Source of the DNA: CAWDMN01 sp963803155
GTDB lineage: Bacteria; Acidobacteriota; Terriglobia; Versatilivoradales; Versatilivoraceae
Assembly: GCA_963803155.1 (NCBI GenBank)
Contig: CAWDMN010000006.1
Coordinates: 1 to 15,338 of the forward strand
Length of the DNA stretch: 15,338 nucleotides
Direction: 5' to 3'
Both the position numbers and the translations under genes were made by a program. This document shows positions 1 through 6,624 of this stretch, one piece after another (the first letter of the stretch is position 1; every line of letters starts with the position of its first letter). The notes below the pieces were generated by a model. It was not told the origin of the DNA and searched no databases. It saw only the letters and a program-made list of their open reading frames with translations.

Positions 1-1
1 G

Positions 2-778
2 TACTATTTACGATCCGATCAACTCAAAAGACACATCCTTATGCCAGTGCTTGATGAACTTCACTATGAAGGGGTTCGCGCCGATGAAATAAATAGATCC
101 GGAAGTATTTCAGAACAGATAATCGGCCACATTATTGAAGATTCAATGGTCATTGCAGATTTGACAGACCACAATCCAAACGTTTTTTATGAATTGGCCA
201 TCCGTCATGCCTATAAGAAACCCTTCGTCCAAATGATCATCCTAGGCCAGAAACTTCCTTTTGATGTATCCGATCAGCGAACCATTAAATATAACCTTTC
301 GGACCCGGATAACATCGAACAATCTAGAATAGATCTCAAAAAGTATATTGAAAATCTGGAACAAAATCCTTCCGACATTATAACGCCAATTTCTTCTGCC
401 ATTGTCGCGGCAGAACTGCGCAAAAGTCCTCTTCAAGAGATGAAAATACTTGCCGATCTGTCATCACAAATAGTCGATCTTCGAAATGAAATTTTCAAAA
501 TGCCTATTAGATTATCGAGGCTGGTATCATCCCAATCGAATATTCTCACTGAATTATATTTATCCAAACAACTCGCCTCAAGTTTATCTGAACCTTCTTC
601 TCTAGATCGGCGGCCTTTCGCAAATGCTGCAGAAATACTTGGGGCCTGCCCAAATGCAATAAGGGAACTAGAACATATTCTTGAAAATATGCGCTCTTCC
701 CGCAATGCCTCGGCCCACGTGAATAAAAACTCGAATTCTCCCATGGATGATAATTCCAAAGAGAAAGACAAATCTTAA
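2..778 (+). CDS. Nucleoside 2-deoxyribosyltransferase/TIR-like domain protein, 5'-truncated by the window edge
   Basis: The reading frame is open from base 2, so the gene starts outside the window; 13 residues (YYLRSDQLKRHIL) precede the first ATG at 41 and fit the family, so that ATG is probably internal. Counting from it, residues 34-60 carry the signature IADLTxxNPNVFYELAxxHA of the nucleoside-deoxyribosyltransferase/TIR-like superfamily. Glu51 of FYEL sits where the nucleophilic Glu of deoxyribosyltransferases lies, and 'RADEINRSGSI' before it is also typical. Known members cleave N-glycosidic bonds of nucleosides or NAD; the activity here is inference. From about residue 120 the C-terminus is a helical, charged extension I do not recognise, ending in a Lys/Asp/Asn-rich tail. 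The gene is AT-rich, unlike the minus-strand genes to the right. Stand-alone proteins with this domain are often found in accessory or defence contexts, but no partner is visible. Confidence 0.72.
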   Translation, partial: YYLRSDQLKRHILMPVLDELHYEGVRADEINRSGSISEQIIGHIIEDSMVIADLTDHNPNVFYELAIRHAYKKPFVQMIILGQKLPFDVSDQRTIKYNLSDPDNIEQSRIDLKKYIENLEQNPSDIITPISSAIVAAELRKSPLQEMKILADLSSQIVDLRNEIFKMPIRLSRLVSSQSNILTELYLSKQLASSLSEPSSLDRRPFANAAEILGACPNAIRELEHILENMRSSRNASAHVNKNSNSPMDDNSKEKDKS

Positions 779-800
779 ATTCTCTCTAGTCGCGTTACTA

Positions 801-826
801 TTGGCGGAACAAAAATAATCCGCCAA
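801..826 (+). terminator. Hairpin after the first gene, possible terminator
   Basis: An 8-base perfect inverted repeat (ttggcgga / tccgccaa) with a 10-base A-rich loop begins 22 bases after the stop codon. A second small hairpin (gcccc-aatg-ggggc, 843-856) follows. Neither has a clear T-run, so intrinsic termination is only a guess; the pairing itself is seen directly. Confidence 0.35.
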
Positions 827-1003
827 ACCCCGCCAAACGCAGGCCCCAATGGGGGCTGATTTACCTATTTCATAATGTGCATTCAAGAACTTGAAGTTTT
901 TTGATCATCGTTAGATATCTATGATTATCGGTCTGGTGAAGAACTCGCCTCTTACAAAGTATTGTGCAAAGCTGCGAAAAATCCAAATAAGGAGATCCCA
1001 CCG

Positions 1004-1537
1004 ATGACACGCAATATAAGACACCGTATTCCCCTTTTGGCTGGATTGCTTATCATTCAGCTTTCTTTCTCAGCTTTAGCCCAAGATCAAAGTCAGGCTC
1101 AAAGCATAGTTAAATATTCATCAAATAACAGCTATAGTCTAGTGAAAGGCATTTTAACTGGTTGGGGGACAAACCAATCATCAAAAACAGATTTGGAAAA
1201 GTTCCTTCAAGAGCAGGGTTTTACTAAATTGGATGAAATTAGATGGATCTTAAGCGATTCACAAGGCTCACTCTTGGTGGGTATGTTAGGAACAGGTTAT
1301 ATGCTTACGTATACGCCGAAGAAGCCAGTCGCATTGGCTCCTCAGGTCTTTGATATGCTGAGTCGTAGATGCTCTGATATCTCTCAAGAAAATGGCGATT
1401 CCATTAATCTATTAATTAGATCTGAGTCCATCACTGGGACTTATAAAAAGAAACATACTTTCTTCGAGAATATTGCTATTTCGCTTCCTGATGGATTGTG
1501 GTTGTACTCAAGAATGCGGGTATTTGTGTCCGATTAA
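1004..1537 (+). CDS. Exported protein of unknown function
   Basis: This encodes 177 aa from the ATG at 1004. The start is chosen because AAGGAG lies at 989-994, nine bases upstream, and because it gives a clean signal peptide: basic N-terminus (RNIRHR), a hydrophobic core at about residues 9-22, and the site AlA|Q after residue 26. An in-frame TTG at 962 would add 14 polar residues before the signal and is unlikely. The mature part (about 150 aa) has no family motif I can name. It is mixed polar sequence with one near-central hydrophobic stretch (LLVGMLGTGYML) and a single Cys near residue 125. No lipobox is present, so it is probably secreted or periplasmic. Base composition is AT-rich like its neighbours. 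The next open frame starts 27 bases downstream, so co-transcription is possible. Confidence 0.72.
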   Translation: MTRNIRHRIPLLAGLLIIQLSFSALAQDQSQAQSIVKYSSNNSYSLVKGILTGWGTNQSSKTDLEKFLQEQGFTKLDEIRWILSDSQGSLLVGMLGTGYMLTYTPKKPVALAPQVFDMLSRRCSDISQENGDSINLLIRSESITGTYKKKHTFFENIAISLPDGLWLYSRMRVFVSD

Positions 1538-1564
1538 TAAATTAATTTGCTGTTAGGAGCCAAA

Positions 1565-1657
1565 ATGTCAGCAAATGTACGAAAGTCAACTGTGAGTTGG
1601 GAAGGTGCAAAATGCAAAAGCCTAAAAACCCAGATAATACGGCAAAAGTCCAGATGA
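1565..1657 (+). CDS. Possible 30-aa leader or frameshifted 5' end of the RHH gene
   Basis: ATG at 1565 has a good ribosome-binding site (taggagc at 1553-1559) and opens a 30-codon frame ending at 1657. It overlaps the start of the ribbon-helix-helix-like gene in another frame. It may be a short leader translated in coupling with that gene, the true N-terminus of that gene separated by a frameshift near the A-run at 1609-1612, or chance. The peptide matches nothing I know. The evidence is only the ribosome-binding site and position. Confidence 0.3.
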   Translation: MSANVRKSTVSWEGAKCKSLKTQIIRQKSR

Positions 1658-1845
1658 GCATCTGGTTGTCAAAAGAGCAGTACCTTCAGCTGGCAGCTCT
1701 GACGAGTGAATTAAAAGCTTCCGTGGCCAGAGGAACAAGCCAATCGGATCTTGTTTCTTTTGCTCTTGCCGAATTATTTAAAACCAAAAATAGACGGAAT
1801 TTAGAAGCACATTTGAAGCATAAATACTCAGCGACATCTTGGTGA
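1612..1845 (+). CDS. Small ribbon-helix-helix-like protein, possible DNA-binding regulator
   Basis: This encodes 77 aa from ATG 1612, with a ggaagg ribosome-binding site six bases upstream; an in-frame TTG at 1597 would add five residues. Residues 13-56 fit the beta-helix-helix pattern of short CopG/Arc-type proteins: a strand (KVQMSIWLS), a first helix (KEQYLQLAALTSEL), a polar turn (RGTSQSD) and a second helix (LVSFALAELF). The tail is basic (KTKNRRNLEAHLKHKYS). Proteins of this fold dimerise and bind short repeated operators, acting as repressors or antitoxins. No toxin-like gene is adjacent, and the assignment is from pattern only. A pair of imperfect 16-base direct repeats lies 26 bases downstream (1871-1886, 1898-1913), before the next gene, and could be an operator. 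The start overlaps a different frame with its own ribosome-binding site at 1565. Confidence 0.5.
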   Translation: MQKPKNPDNTAKVQMSIWLSKEQYLQLAALTSELKASVARGTSQSDLVSFALAELFKTKNRRNLEAHLKHKYSATSW

Positions 1846-1870
1846 TGCCTATGGAGTGATAATTATTAGT

Positions 1871-1913
1871 CCAGAATTTTCGTGGCGTCAAAAAGGCCCA
1901 AAATTATTGTGGC
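1871..1913. repeat. Imperfect direct repeat between the RHH-like and membrane-protein genes
   Basis: Two 16-base words (ccagaattttcgtggc and ccaaaattattgtggc) match at 13 of 16 positions with a 27-base offset. They sit between the RHH-like gene and the membrane-protein gene. They could be an operator for the RHH-like protein or a repeat remnant; nothing in the sequence decides this. Confidence 0.4.
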
Positions 1914-1956
1914 TTAAGAAACACTTAAAATAACATTAGAAAAAGTGAATCTGCCC

Positions 1957-2673
1957 ATGAAACTTGATGATCTACTGAAAGTGTTTTCCTCGATTAATTA
2001 CCCCACCTTGATCATTGGAGCAGTTGTTGGGGGCATAATCAGCACTTTTATCAAAATGTGGTTTGAGGAGCGTGCAAGATCATTTCGTATGAAGCGCCTG
2101 ATCGTTGGACCTGGATCGATGCCCCGATTTAATTTGGTTTTGAAACAACAAAATATCGAGCTGGAAATGATTGGCGACTACAGCGTTATAAATTTCTCAG
2201 AGCTGCCAGTGCATCTTAAATTTCCAAAGGCGTCTCTTCAAGGGTATAATCGTGCAAACCGAGCTTTTCAATTCAAAGTCACCTCCAGAAACACTGAACC
2301 AGATTTAAAAAAGAGTCTGGAACTACTATTTAAAGAAGTACCATTGCCCTCAAGAAGTGAAACAGTCTTGATTTCCGCTAGTGCATGTCAAGTCATAATC
2401 GAACGGTTCGATGTCCGATCACTTCCGGCATTTTTGTGGCTAGAGACGTTTGAACAATATAGGCTAGGTCCAAAGGAGAAATATCGAACTCGTGCATTTT
2501 TGTATTGCAGGGGATCAGTTTCAAAGTCAAAGGGAGTATTGGTTACAACATATTACCCATCTGGCAGAGAGATTAGTTCTTTTTATGCGCGATTACTCGC
2601 CCTTCCTGGGAAACTCCTCTATAGACGGAGGATGAGAAAGTTGTCGAAAAAGCAGAAATTGACAAATCCATGA
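1957..2673 (+). CDS. Single-pass membrane protein of unknown function
   Basis: This encodes 238 aa from ATG 1957. An in-frame GTG at 1945 would add four residues, and neither start has a clear Shine-Dalgarno, so the choice is arbitrary. Residues about 14-33 (YPTLIIGAVVGGIISTFI) form one membrane segment, followed by WFEERARSFRMKR, whose positive charge predicts a cytoplasmic C-terminal domain of about 200 aa. That domain alternates short hydrophobic strands with polar turns and looks beta-rich; the tail is strongly basic (KLLYRRRMRKLSKKQK). I do not recognise the family. Base use is AT-rich like the rest of the left block. It is the last + strand gene before the strand and composition switch. 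Confidence 0.62.
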   Translation: MKLDDLLKVFSSINYPTLIIGAVVGGIISTFIKMWFEERARSFRMKRLIVGPGSMPRFNLVLKQQNIELEMIGDYSVINFSELPVHLKFPKASLQGYNRANRAFQFKVTSRNTEPDLKKSLELLFKEVPLPSRSETVLISASACQVIIERFDVRSLPAFLWLETFEQYRLGPKEKYRTRAFLYCRGSVSKSKGVLVTTYYPSGREISSFYARLLALPGKLLYRRRMRKLSKKQKLTNP

Positions 2674-3113
2674 CCTTTCTGAATACCAAGTCAGCAAATA
2701 TCAAGTGGACCATGGCAAATGTGGTGGTCCCACGCATCATACTTCAAAGAGCGTATTGGTGTTGATTGGGAGTACGAACCGCAGCAGTTTTGATGTAGTT
2801 CCTTCCAATCATTTTTTTGAATCGAATATGTTGCTGGTATACCCAACATTGTGAATATATATTTTAAGGGTCGTAAATTGGGAGCTTGCGATTTGCGGAT
2901 TCAGGATATTCTGGCTAAAACTTCATTCTAATTGATCATTTAGACAATATTGGGATCACAACTCTATGTTCGCAAGACTTCTTTGCCTCAACGAAGGGCT
3001 TGGTGCAGTCCTGAATTTTCCAGGCCCGCTTTTTAATCGGATTGATCCCACACACAACCCTATCTATTCCAATCGGTCGTTAGGATCGGCCAATTCCTTA
3101 CTGCCAAGATGAT
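2674..3113. other. Intergenic gap of 440 bases with no supported gene
   Basis: No open frame with a plausible ribosome-binding site was found on either strand. The 5' two thirds is AT-rich like the left block; from about 2,980 GC rises toward the kinase gene. The two converging genes end on either side, so 3' ends and terminators are expected here, but I see no strong hairpin with a T-run. No transposase fragment, tRNA 3' end or direct-repeat attachment site is evident. Confidence 0.6.
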
Positions 3114-5261
3114 TCACTCCAGCTTTTTCAACAACTCTTGAAAGCGCGGGTCGGCACGAAGCGGGGCTAGATTGTCATCATGTTCCAGCCACCCCTTTTG
3201 GCTCAGGCCGTGCTGGATCGACCTTTCCAGGCAGGCAAAGGCCGGATCGAGCTGGCCCAACAGCGAATAGATACAGGCGACATTGTAGAGCAGCATGGAG
3301 TCTTTGGGCCCCATCGTGAGCGCCCGTTCGGCCCACTCCGAGGCTCTTTCCCGATCTCCCAGGGCCGCCAGCCCATTGGCGCCCATGTAGACGGCCCGGG
3401 CATCCTTGGGATTATTCTCCAAATGCTTTTCCGCGAGACCGATCCCTTTTAGCCGCGCTGACTGGGCCTCCGCAAGGCGGCCCTCTCCCTCATAAATCTG
3501 CGCCACCAGCAAAGGAGCCTGGTAATCTTCCGGGCGCACGCGCATGGCTTGTTCGTAAAGGCCGGCTGCCCTTTCCAGCGCGCCACGCACAAAACAATGG
3601 CGGGCGTAAAAGTAATAGGCTTCGAAGAGATTGGCATCCAGGCCGATCGCCTTTTCGAAAGTTTTTTCCGCCTCCGCGTCACGGCAATTCAATGAAAGCG
3701 CCACCGCCCGGGAGGCCTGGGCCTGGGCCGATTCCGGGGCCAATTGCACCGCCTGCAAGCTGGCGCTATCGGCCTGACGGCGGGCTGCCTCGGTGCGTTC
3801 GGAATAAAGGTAGATGTAAGACCAACAGTCGGCCAATCCCGCGTAGGCAAGAACGAAAGCGGGATCCAGCGCGATGGCACGCGAAAAAAGCTGAAGGGCA
3901 AATTCGACATCGAGATTGCCATACTGAAAATAGAACTTTCTTCCGCGCAAATAATAATCGTACGCCTGGACGTTCGCCGTGGGAGTCTGACGCAGGGCGA
4001 GGCCTTCCGTGGGAGTCAAAGTCACCTGAAGCGCTTCCACAATATGGGAAGCAATTTCCTCCTGGATCAAAAAGACGTCGCTGATATCGCGATCGTATTG
4101 TCCCGCCCAGAGATGATATCCATCATCCACGTTGATCAGCTGGGCCGTGATCCGGACGCGGTTTCCAGCTTTGCGCACGCTCCCCTCCAGCAAGCTGCTG
4201 ACGCGCAAGTGGCTCCCAATTTCCCGAGTCCCGAGAGATGTCTTTTTGAATTGAAAGGAAGATATTCGCGAAGCCACGCGCAGCGCCTTTATCCGGCTCA
4301 AGGCATGAATGATTTCTTCCGCCATGCCATCGCAAAAGTATTCCTGGTCCTTTTCGCGGCTCATATCGGTGAAAGGGAGCACGGCGATGGAAGGGCCGTA
4401 CTCCTCCTGGGAGGAAACTCTGATTTGGCGGAGCTGTTCCAGCTGGCCGCGCAGATCCAGAACAGACGGCAGGCGCCGGGGAAGCTCTTTCTCCAGGCAG
4501 TGGTCGATGATCAGGCCCAACCGCCTCGGCAATCCTGGATTTATCTGCTCCACGGGCGCGGGTGCATCCCTCAAAATGGAGGCGAGCACATCCGCCGGAG
4601 TGTCCCCCAGGAAAGGAAGCCGGCCGGTGGCCATTTCATACAAGACAATTCCCAAAGAAAAAATATCGCTTCGGTGATCCAGGGCCTCTCCGCGGACTTG
4701 TTCTGGAGACATGTAGTTAATGGTGCCCGACAACCTGTCGCCGTGGCTAAGGCTGGTGCTGGAAGCTGATTTCTTTTTAGAAGCTTCCTGAATCCTGAAT
4801 CGCGCCAACCCAAAATCCAAAATTTTAATATCACCTGCTCGATTAATGAGGATATTGCCGGGCTTCAAATCGCAATGAATGATGCCCCGCTCATGCGCGG
4901 CGCTGATGGCTTGGGCCATCGGGATGGCCAACTCTAAAAAGCGCTCCATGGCCAATCCCTGTTCCGGGATGTGTCGAGAGAGAGAATCGCCGTTTACGAG
5001 TTCCATGGTAATGAAGAAAAGATTTTTCGCCGACTCGACCGAATAGATCGTGACAATGTTGGGGTGATTCAATGCGGCAATTGCCTTGGCTTCCCGTGCA
5101 AACCGGGCTTGGCGAGCAGGATCTCCCATCAATTTTTCGTTCAAAACTTTGAGCGCTACCAGCCGGTCCAGCTTTTTATCGCGGGCTTTGTAGACTACAC
5201 CCATTCCCCCTTCCCCCAGTAATTCCAGAATCTGGTAGTGTGAAATGGTCTTTCCGATCAT
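3114..5261 (-). CDS. Serine/threonine protein kinase with TolB-like segment and C-terminal TPR repeats
   Basis: This encodes 715 aa from the ATG at 5261-5259. The start is chosen for its purine-rich AAGGGAAGG six bases upstream, the kinase domain beginning eight residues in, and a promoter at 5340-5368; a start at 5435 would add 58 unlikely residues and swallow the promoter. The kinase domain (about 8-278) has the Gly loop GEGGMG (16-21), Lys38, Glu57, HCD129-131 with KPGN, DFG149-151 and SPE185-187. The catalytic loop is HCD rather than HRD, a non-RD form, so activation-loop phosphorylation may be less important. Residues 291-430 (SIAVLPF...YFCDGMAEEI...LEGSVRK) match the TolB/adenylate-cyclase N-terminal-like region common in such proteins. 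From about 435 to the end are degenerate TPR repeats. No membrane segment is seen, so it is probably a cytoplasmic signalling protein; its substrates are unknown. Confidence 0.93.
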   Translation of the reverse strand: MIGKTISHYQILELLGEGGMGVVYKARDKKLDRLVALKVLNEKLMGDPARQARFAREAKAIAALNHPNIVTIYSVESAKNLFFITMELVNGDSLSRHIPEQGLAMERFLELAIPMAQAISAAHERGIIHCDLKPGNILINRAGDIKILDFGLARFRIQEASKKKSASSTSLSHGDRLSGTINYMSPEQVRGEALDHRSDIFSLGIVLYEMATGRLPFLGDTPADVLASILRDAPAPVEQINPGLPRRLGLIIDHCLEKELPRRLPSVLDLRGQLEQLRQIRVSSQEEYGPSIAVLPFTDMSREKDQEYFCDGMAEEIIHALSRIKALRVASRISSFQFKKTSLGTREIGSHLRVSSLLEGSVRKAGNRVRITAQLINVDDGYHLWAGQYDRDISDVFLIQEEIASHIVEALQVTLTPTEGLALRQTPTANVQAYDYYLRGRKFYFQYGNLDVEFALQLFSRAIALDPAFVLAYAGLADCWSYIYLYSERTEAARRQADSASLQAVQLAPESAQAQASRAVALSLNCRDAEAEKTFEKAIGLDANLFEAYYFYARHCFVRGALERAAGLYEQAMRVRPEDYQAPLLVAQIYEGEGRLAEAQSARLKGIGLAEKHLENNPKDARAVYMGANGLAALGDRERASEWAERALTMGPKDSMLLYNVACIYSLLGQLDPAFACLERSIQHGLSQKGWLEHDDNLAPLRADPRFQELLKKLE

Positions 5262-5339
5262 GATGCCTTCCCTTGCGGAGACGGGCCAAGTTCCCCGCCA
5301 CGACCCACCCATTGGGATGATTGCTTCTTGATGGCTTAG

Positions 5340-5368
5340 AATATAAATCAATTCTGACTTTGACTCAA
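5340..5368 (-). promoter_or_regulatory. Sigma-70-type promoter for the kinase gene
   Basis: On the - strand, TTGAGT (5368-5363) and TATATT (5345-5340) are separated by exactly 17 bases and match the -35 and -10 consensus at 4/6 and 5/6. The expected transcript start near 5,333 leaves a leader of about 70 bases before the ATG at 5261. This fits the shorter start of the kinase. Confidence 0.6.
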
Positions 5369-5438
5369 TTGTATCCGTGGGAAAGGGTGCAAACAAAAGT
5401 GGTGTACGGAAGAAAGGAAACGCGAAGCGGTTCATCTT

Positions 5439-5526
5439 GGAGTGCGCGGACGCGTCCGCGCTTTGTTCTGGCGCGATCCGTCAGCTGACGGACCAGAGGA
5501 AAGCAGTGACACGGTCACCGCACTCC
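5439..5526. repeat. Cloverleaf-like cluster of nested palindromes
   Basis: An outer 8-base inverted repeat (ggagtgcg 5439-5446 / cgcactcc 5519-5526) encloses three palindromes: an 18-base perfect one at 5444-5461 (gcgcggacg and its complement), a 16-base perfect one at 5477-5492 (tccgtcag/ctgacgga) and gtgac-acg-gtcac at 5506-5518. The middle one is flanked by a further pair, tctgg 5467-5471 / ccaga 5493-5497, and cttt/aaag outside that. It lies about 70 bases upstream of the kinase promoter. The arrangement is typical of dispersed structured intergenic repeats rather than of an operator or terminator. The remaining bases 5527-5751 hold no gene. Confidence 0.75.
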
Positions 5527-5586
5527 ATAAGAGCTGTACGCCACTTCTGTTTGCACCCCGTGGGAAATGCGTGAGATGAAGGGAGG

Positions 5587-5618
5587 CCCCGGCATCCGTC
5601 AGTTTCCAGATGCCGGGG
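5587..5618 (-). terminator. Strong hairpin downstream of the DinB-like gene, possible terminator
   Basis: A perfect 10-base stem (ccccggcatc / gatgccgggg) with a 12-base loop lies 134 bases past the DinB-like stop codon on the - strand. No T-run follows on either strand, so it may be another structured repeat rather than an intrinsic terminator. Confidence 0.35.
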
Positions 5619-5751
5619 AATTGCCTAGGCTTCGTTATGCTCAAGATGGCAAATCATGCGGGCCAATCTTTTCCGGGGATCGAGAAACATCAAGTCCCCG
5701 CCGGATTCTAGGCATTAGGATTGGATGCCCGCTGGGGAACAGCAGATGAGC

Positions 5752-6297
5752 CTATTTGCGCGGTTCGCTGGATGGGGGCACCAATCCTTTGATTCGCAAA
5801 TAAGTGACAAGATTCCCGTAATGTTCCATATTGTGGACATTGTTGAAGGAGAGAACGGTTAACTTAGCCCGGTCCTGGCCGAAAAACTTGACCATTTGGA
5901 CAGCTTGAGAATCGGTCATCGCGTCATAAGCTTTGTCGCTGTAAGCAAAGGCATCTTTGAGGGCCTGAACCAGATCAGCCTTGCTAGTCTTGGTTTTCTC
6001 CACATTGGGTGAGGGATTCTTTTCCCCTATCACCGCGGAAGAGAAAAGGTATTGCGCATCGGCCACATGCCCGAGGATTTGGCCGAAACTGCGCACTTCC
6101 GGAACCGGCTTGAAAGAGTAATTTTCTTCCGGCATCTTTTCAGCGGCGCGAATCAGATTGTTTTTTCCCATGGTATACAACATTTTCTGCCCGGCACTCA
6201 AGGGATCCGCCGGAGCCTGCGCATTCCCGAAGACAACGGAAAACAGCATCAGCGTGAGAACAGACAAGGCAATCCCAAACACCATGTTCCTTTTCAT
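5752..6297 (-). CDS. Exported DinB-like four-helix metal-binding protein
   Basis: This encodes 181 aa. ATG 6297 is preceded by GGAGGT with a six-base spacer, the best ribosome-binding site in the window. Residues 1-28 are a signal peptide (MKRN, hydrophobic core 5-23, cleavage near NAQA). The mature part follows the DinB/DUF664 pattern: His77 in GHVAD and His155/His159 in HNMEHYG give the three-His metal site of this fold. The length matches exported DinB proteins, which are numerous in Acidobacteriota. Some DinB-fold enzymes are thiol-dependent transferases; for the exported ones the substrate is unknown, so no reaction can be assigned. It lies in the same direction as the kinase but 490 bases upstream of it, with the kinase promoter in between, so it is probably a separate unit. 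Confidence 0.87.
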   Translation of the reverse strand: MKRNMVFGIALSVLTLMLFSVVFGNAQAPADPLSAGQKMLYTMGKNNLIRAAEKMPEENYSFKPVPEVRSFGQILGHVADAQYLFSSAVIGEKNPSPNVEKTKTSKADLVQALKDAFAYSDKAYDAMTDSQAVQMVKFFGQDRAKLTVLSFNNVHNMEHYGNLVTYLRIKGLVPPSSEPRK

Positions 6298-6337
6298 GTG
6301 ACAACCTCCAAAAGATAAAATGGAAAATAATTTTTTT

Positions 6338-6504
6338 TAACTGTTCAGGTAGCCGGGAGTCAGAATTCAGTATTCAGAAGGGAAGTGCCACCGACGAGAT
6401 TTGAGGACTTGTGGCGAGGCAAAAGGCTCACTAGTTTGTGCAGGCCGCCTATTCGCGGGCCATTCTCGATGCTGACTTCTGAATTCTGTCTACCTGAGTC
6501 GTTA
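6338..6504. mobile_element. Small inverted-repeat element with four-helix-bundle gene remnant, copy 1 (degenerate)
   Basis: The ends are inverted copies of taac...tcaggtag.c.g, followed inward by cagaattcag-type repeats on both sides. The 167-bp body aligns with the element at 9,754-9,922: agatttgaggactt, ggcaaaagg, tagtttgtg and attcgcggg are shared in order. The start codon seen in copy 2 is ACG here (6393-6395) and the frame is shifted, so nothing is translated. It lies just upstream of the DinB-like gene. It is probably a non-autonomous (MITE-like) derivative. Confidence 0.7.
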
Positions 6505-6624
6505 CGATTATTTTAGTTCCCTCTTGCATATTACGGCAAAGAAGATGGTCTGCAAAGTGGCATTTGGGGTACATTCTGAAAAAGGCCTTGCCGCAAAAAC
6601 CGAAAACTTTGCGATTAAATGAGG

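Noticed and set aside
2674..3113. Attachment site or integrase remnant at the composition boundary
   Set aside because: I found no tRNA 3' end, no convincing direct-repeat pair and no recombinase fragment in this gap.
3744..4769. 341-aa open frame on + antisense to the kinase gene
   Set aside because: The opposite strand has unambiguous kinase, TolB-like and TPR motifs throughout; this frame has no motif and no ribosome-binding site.
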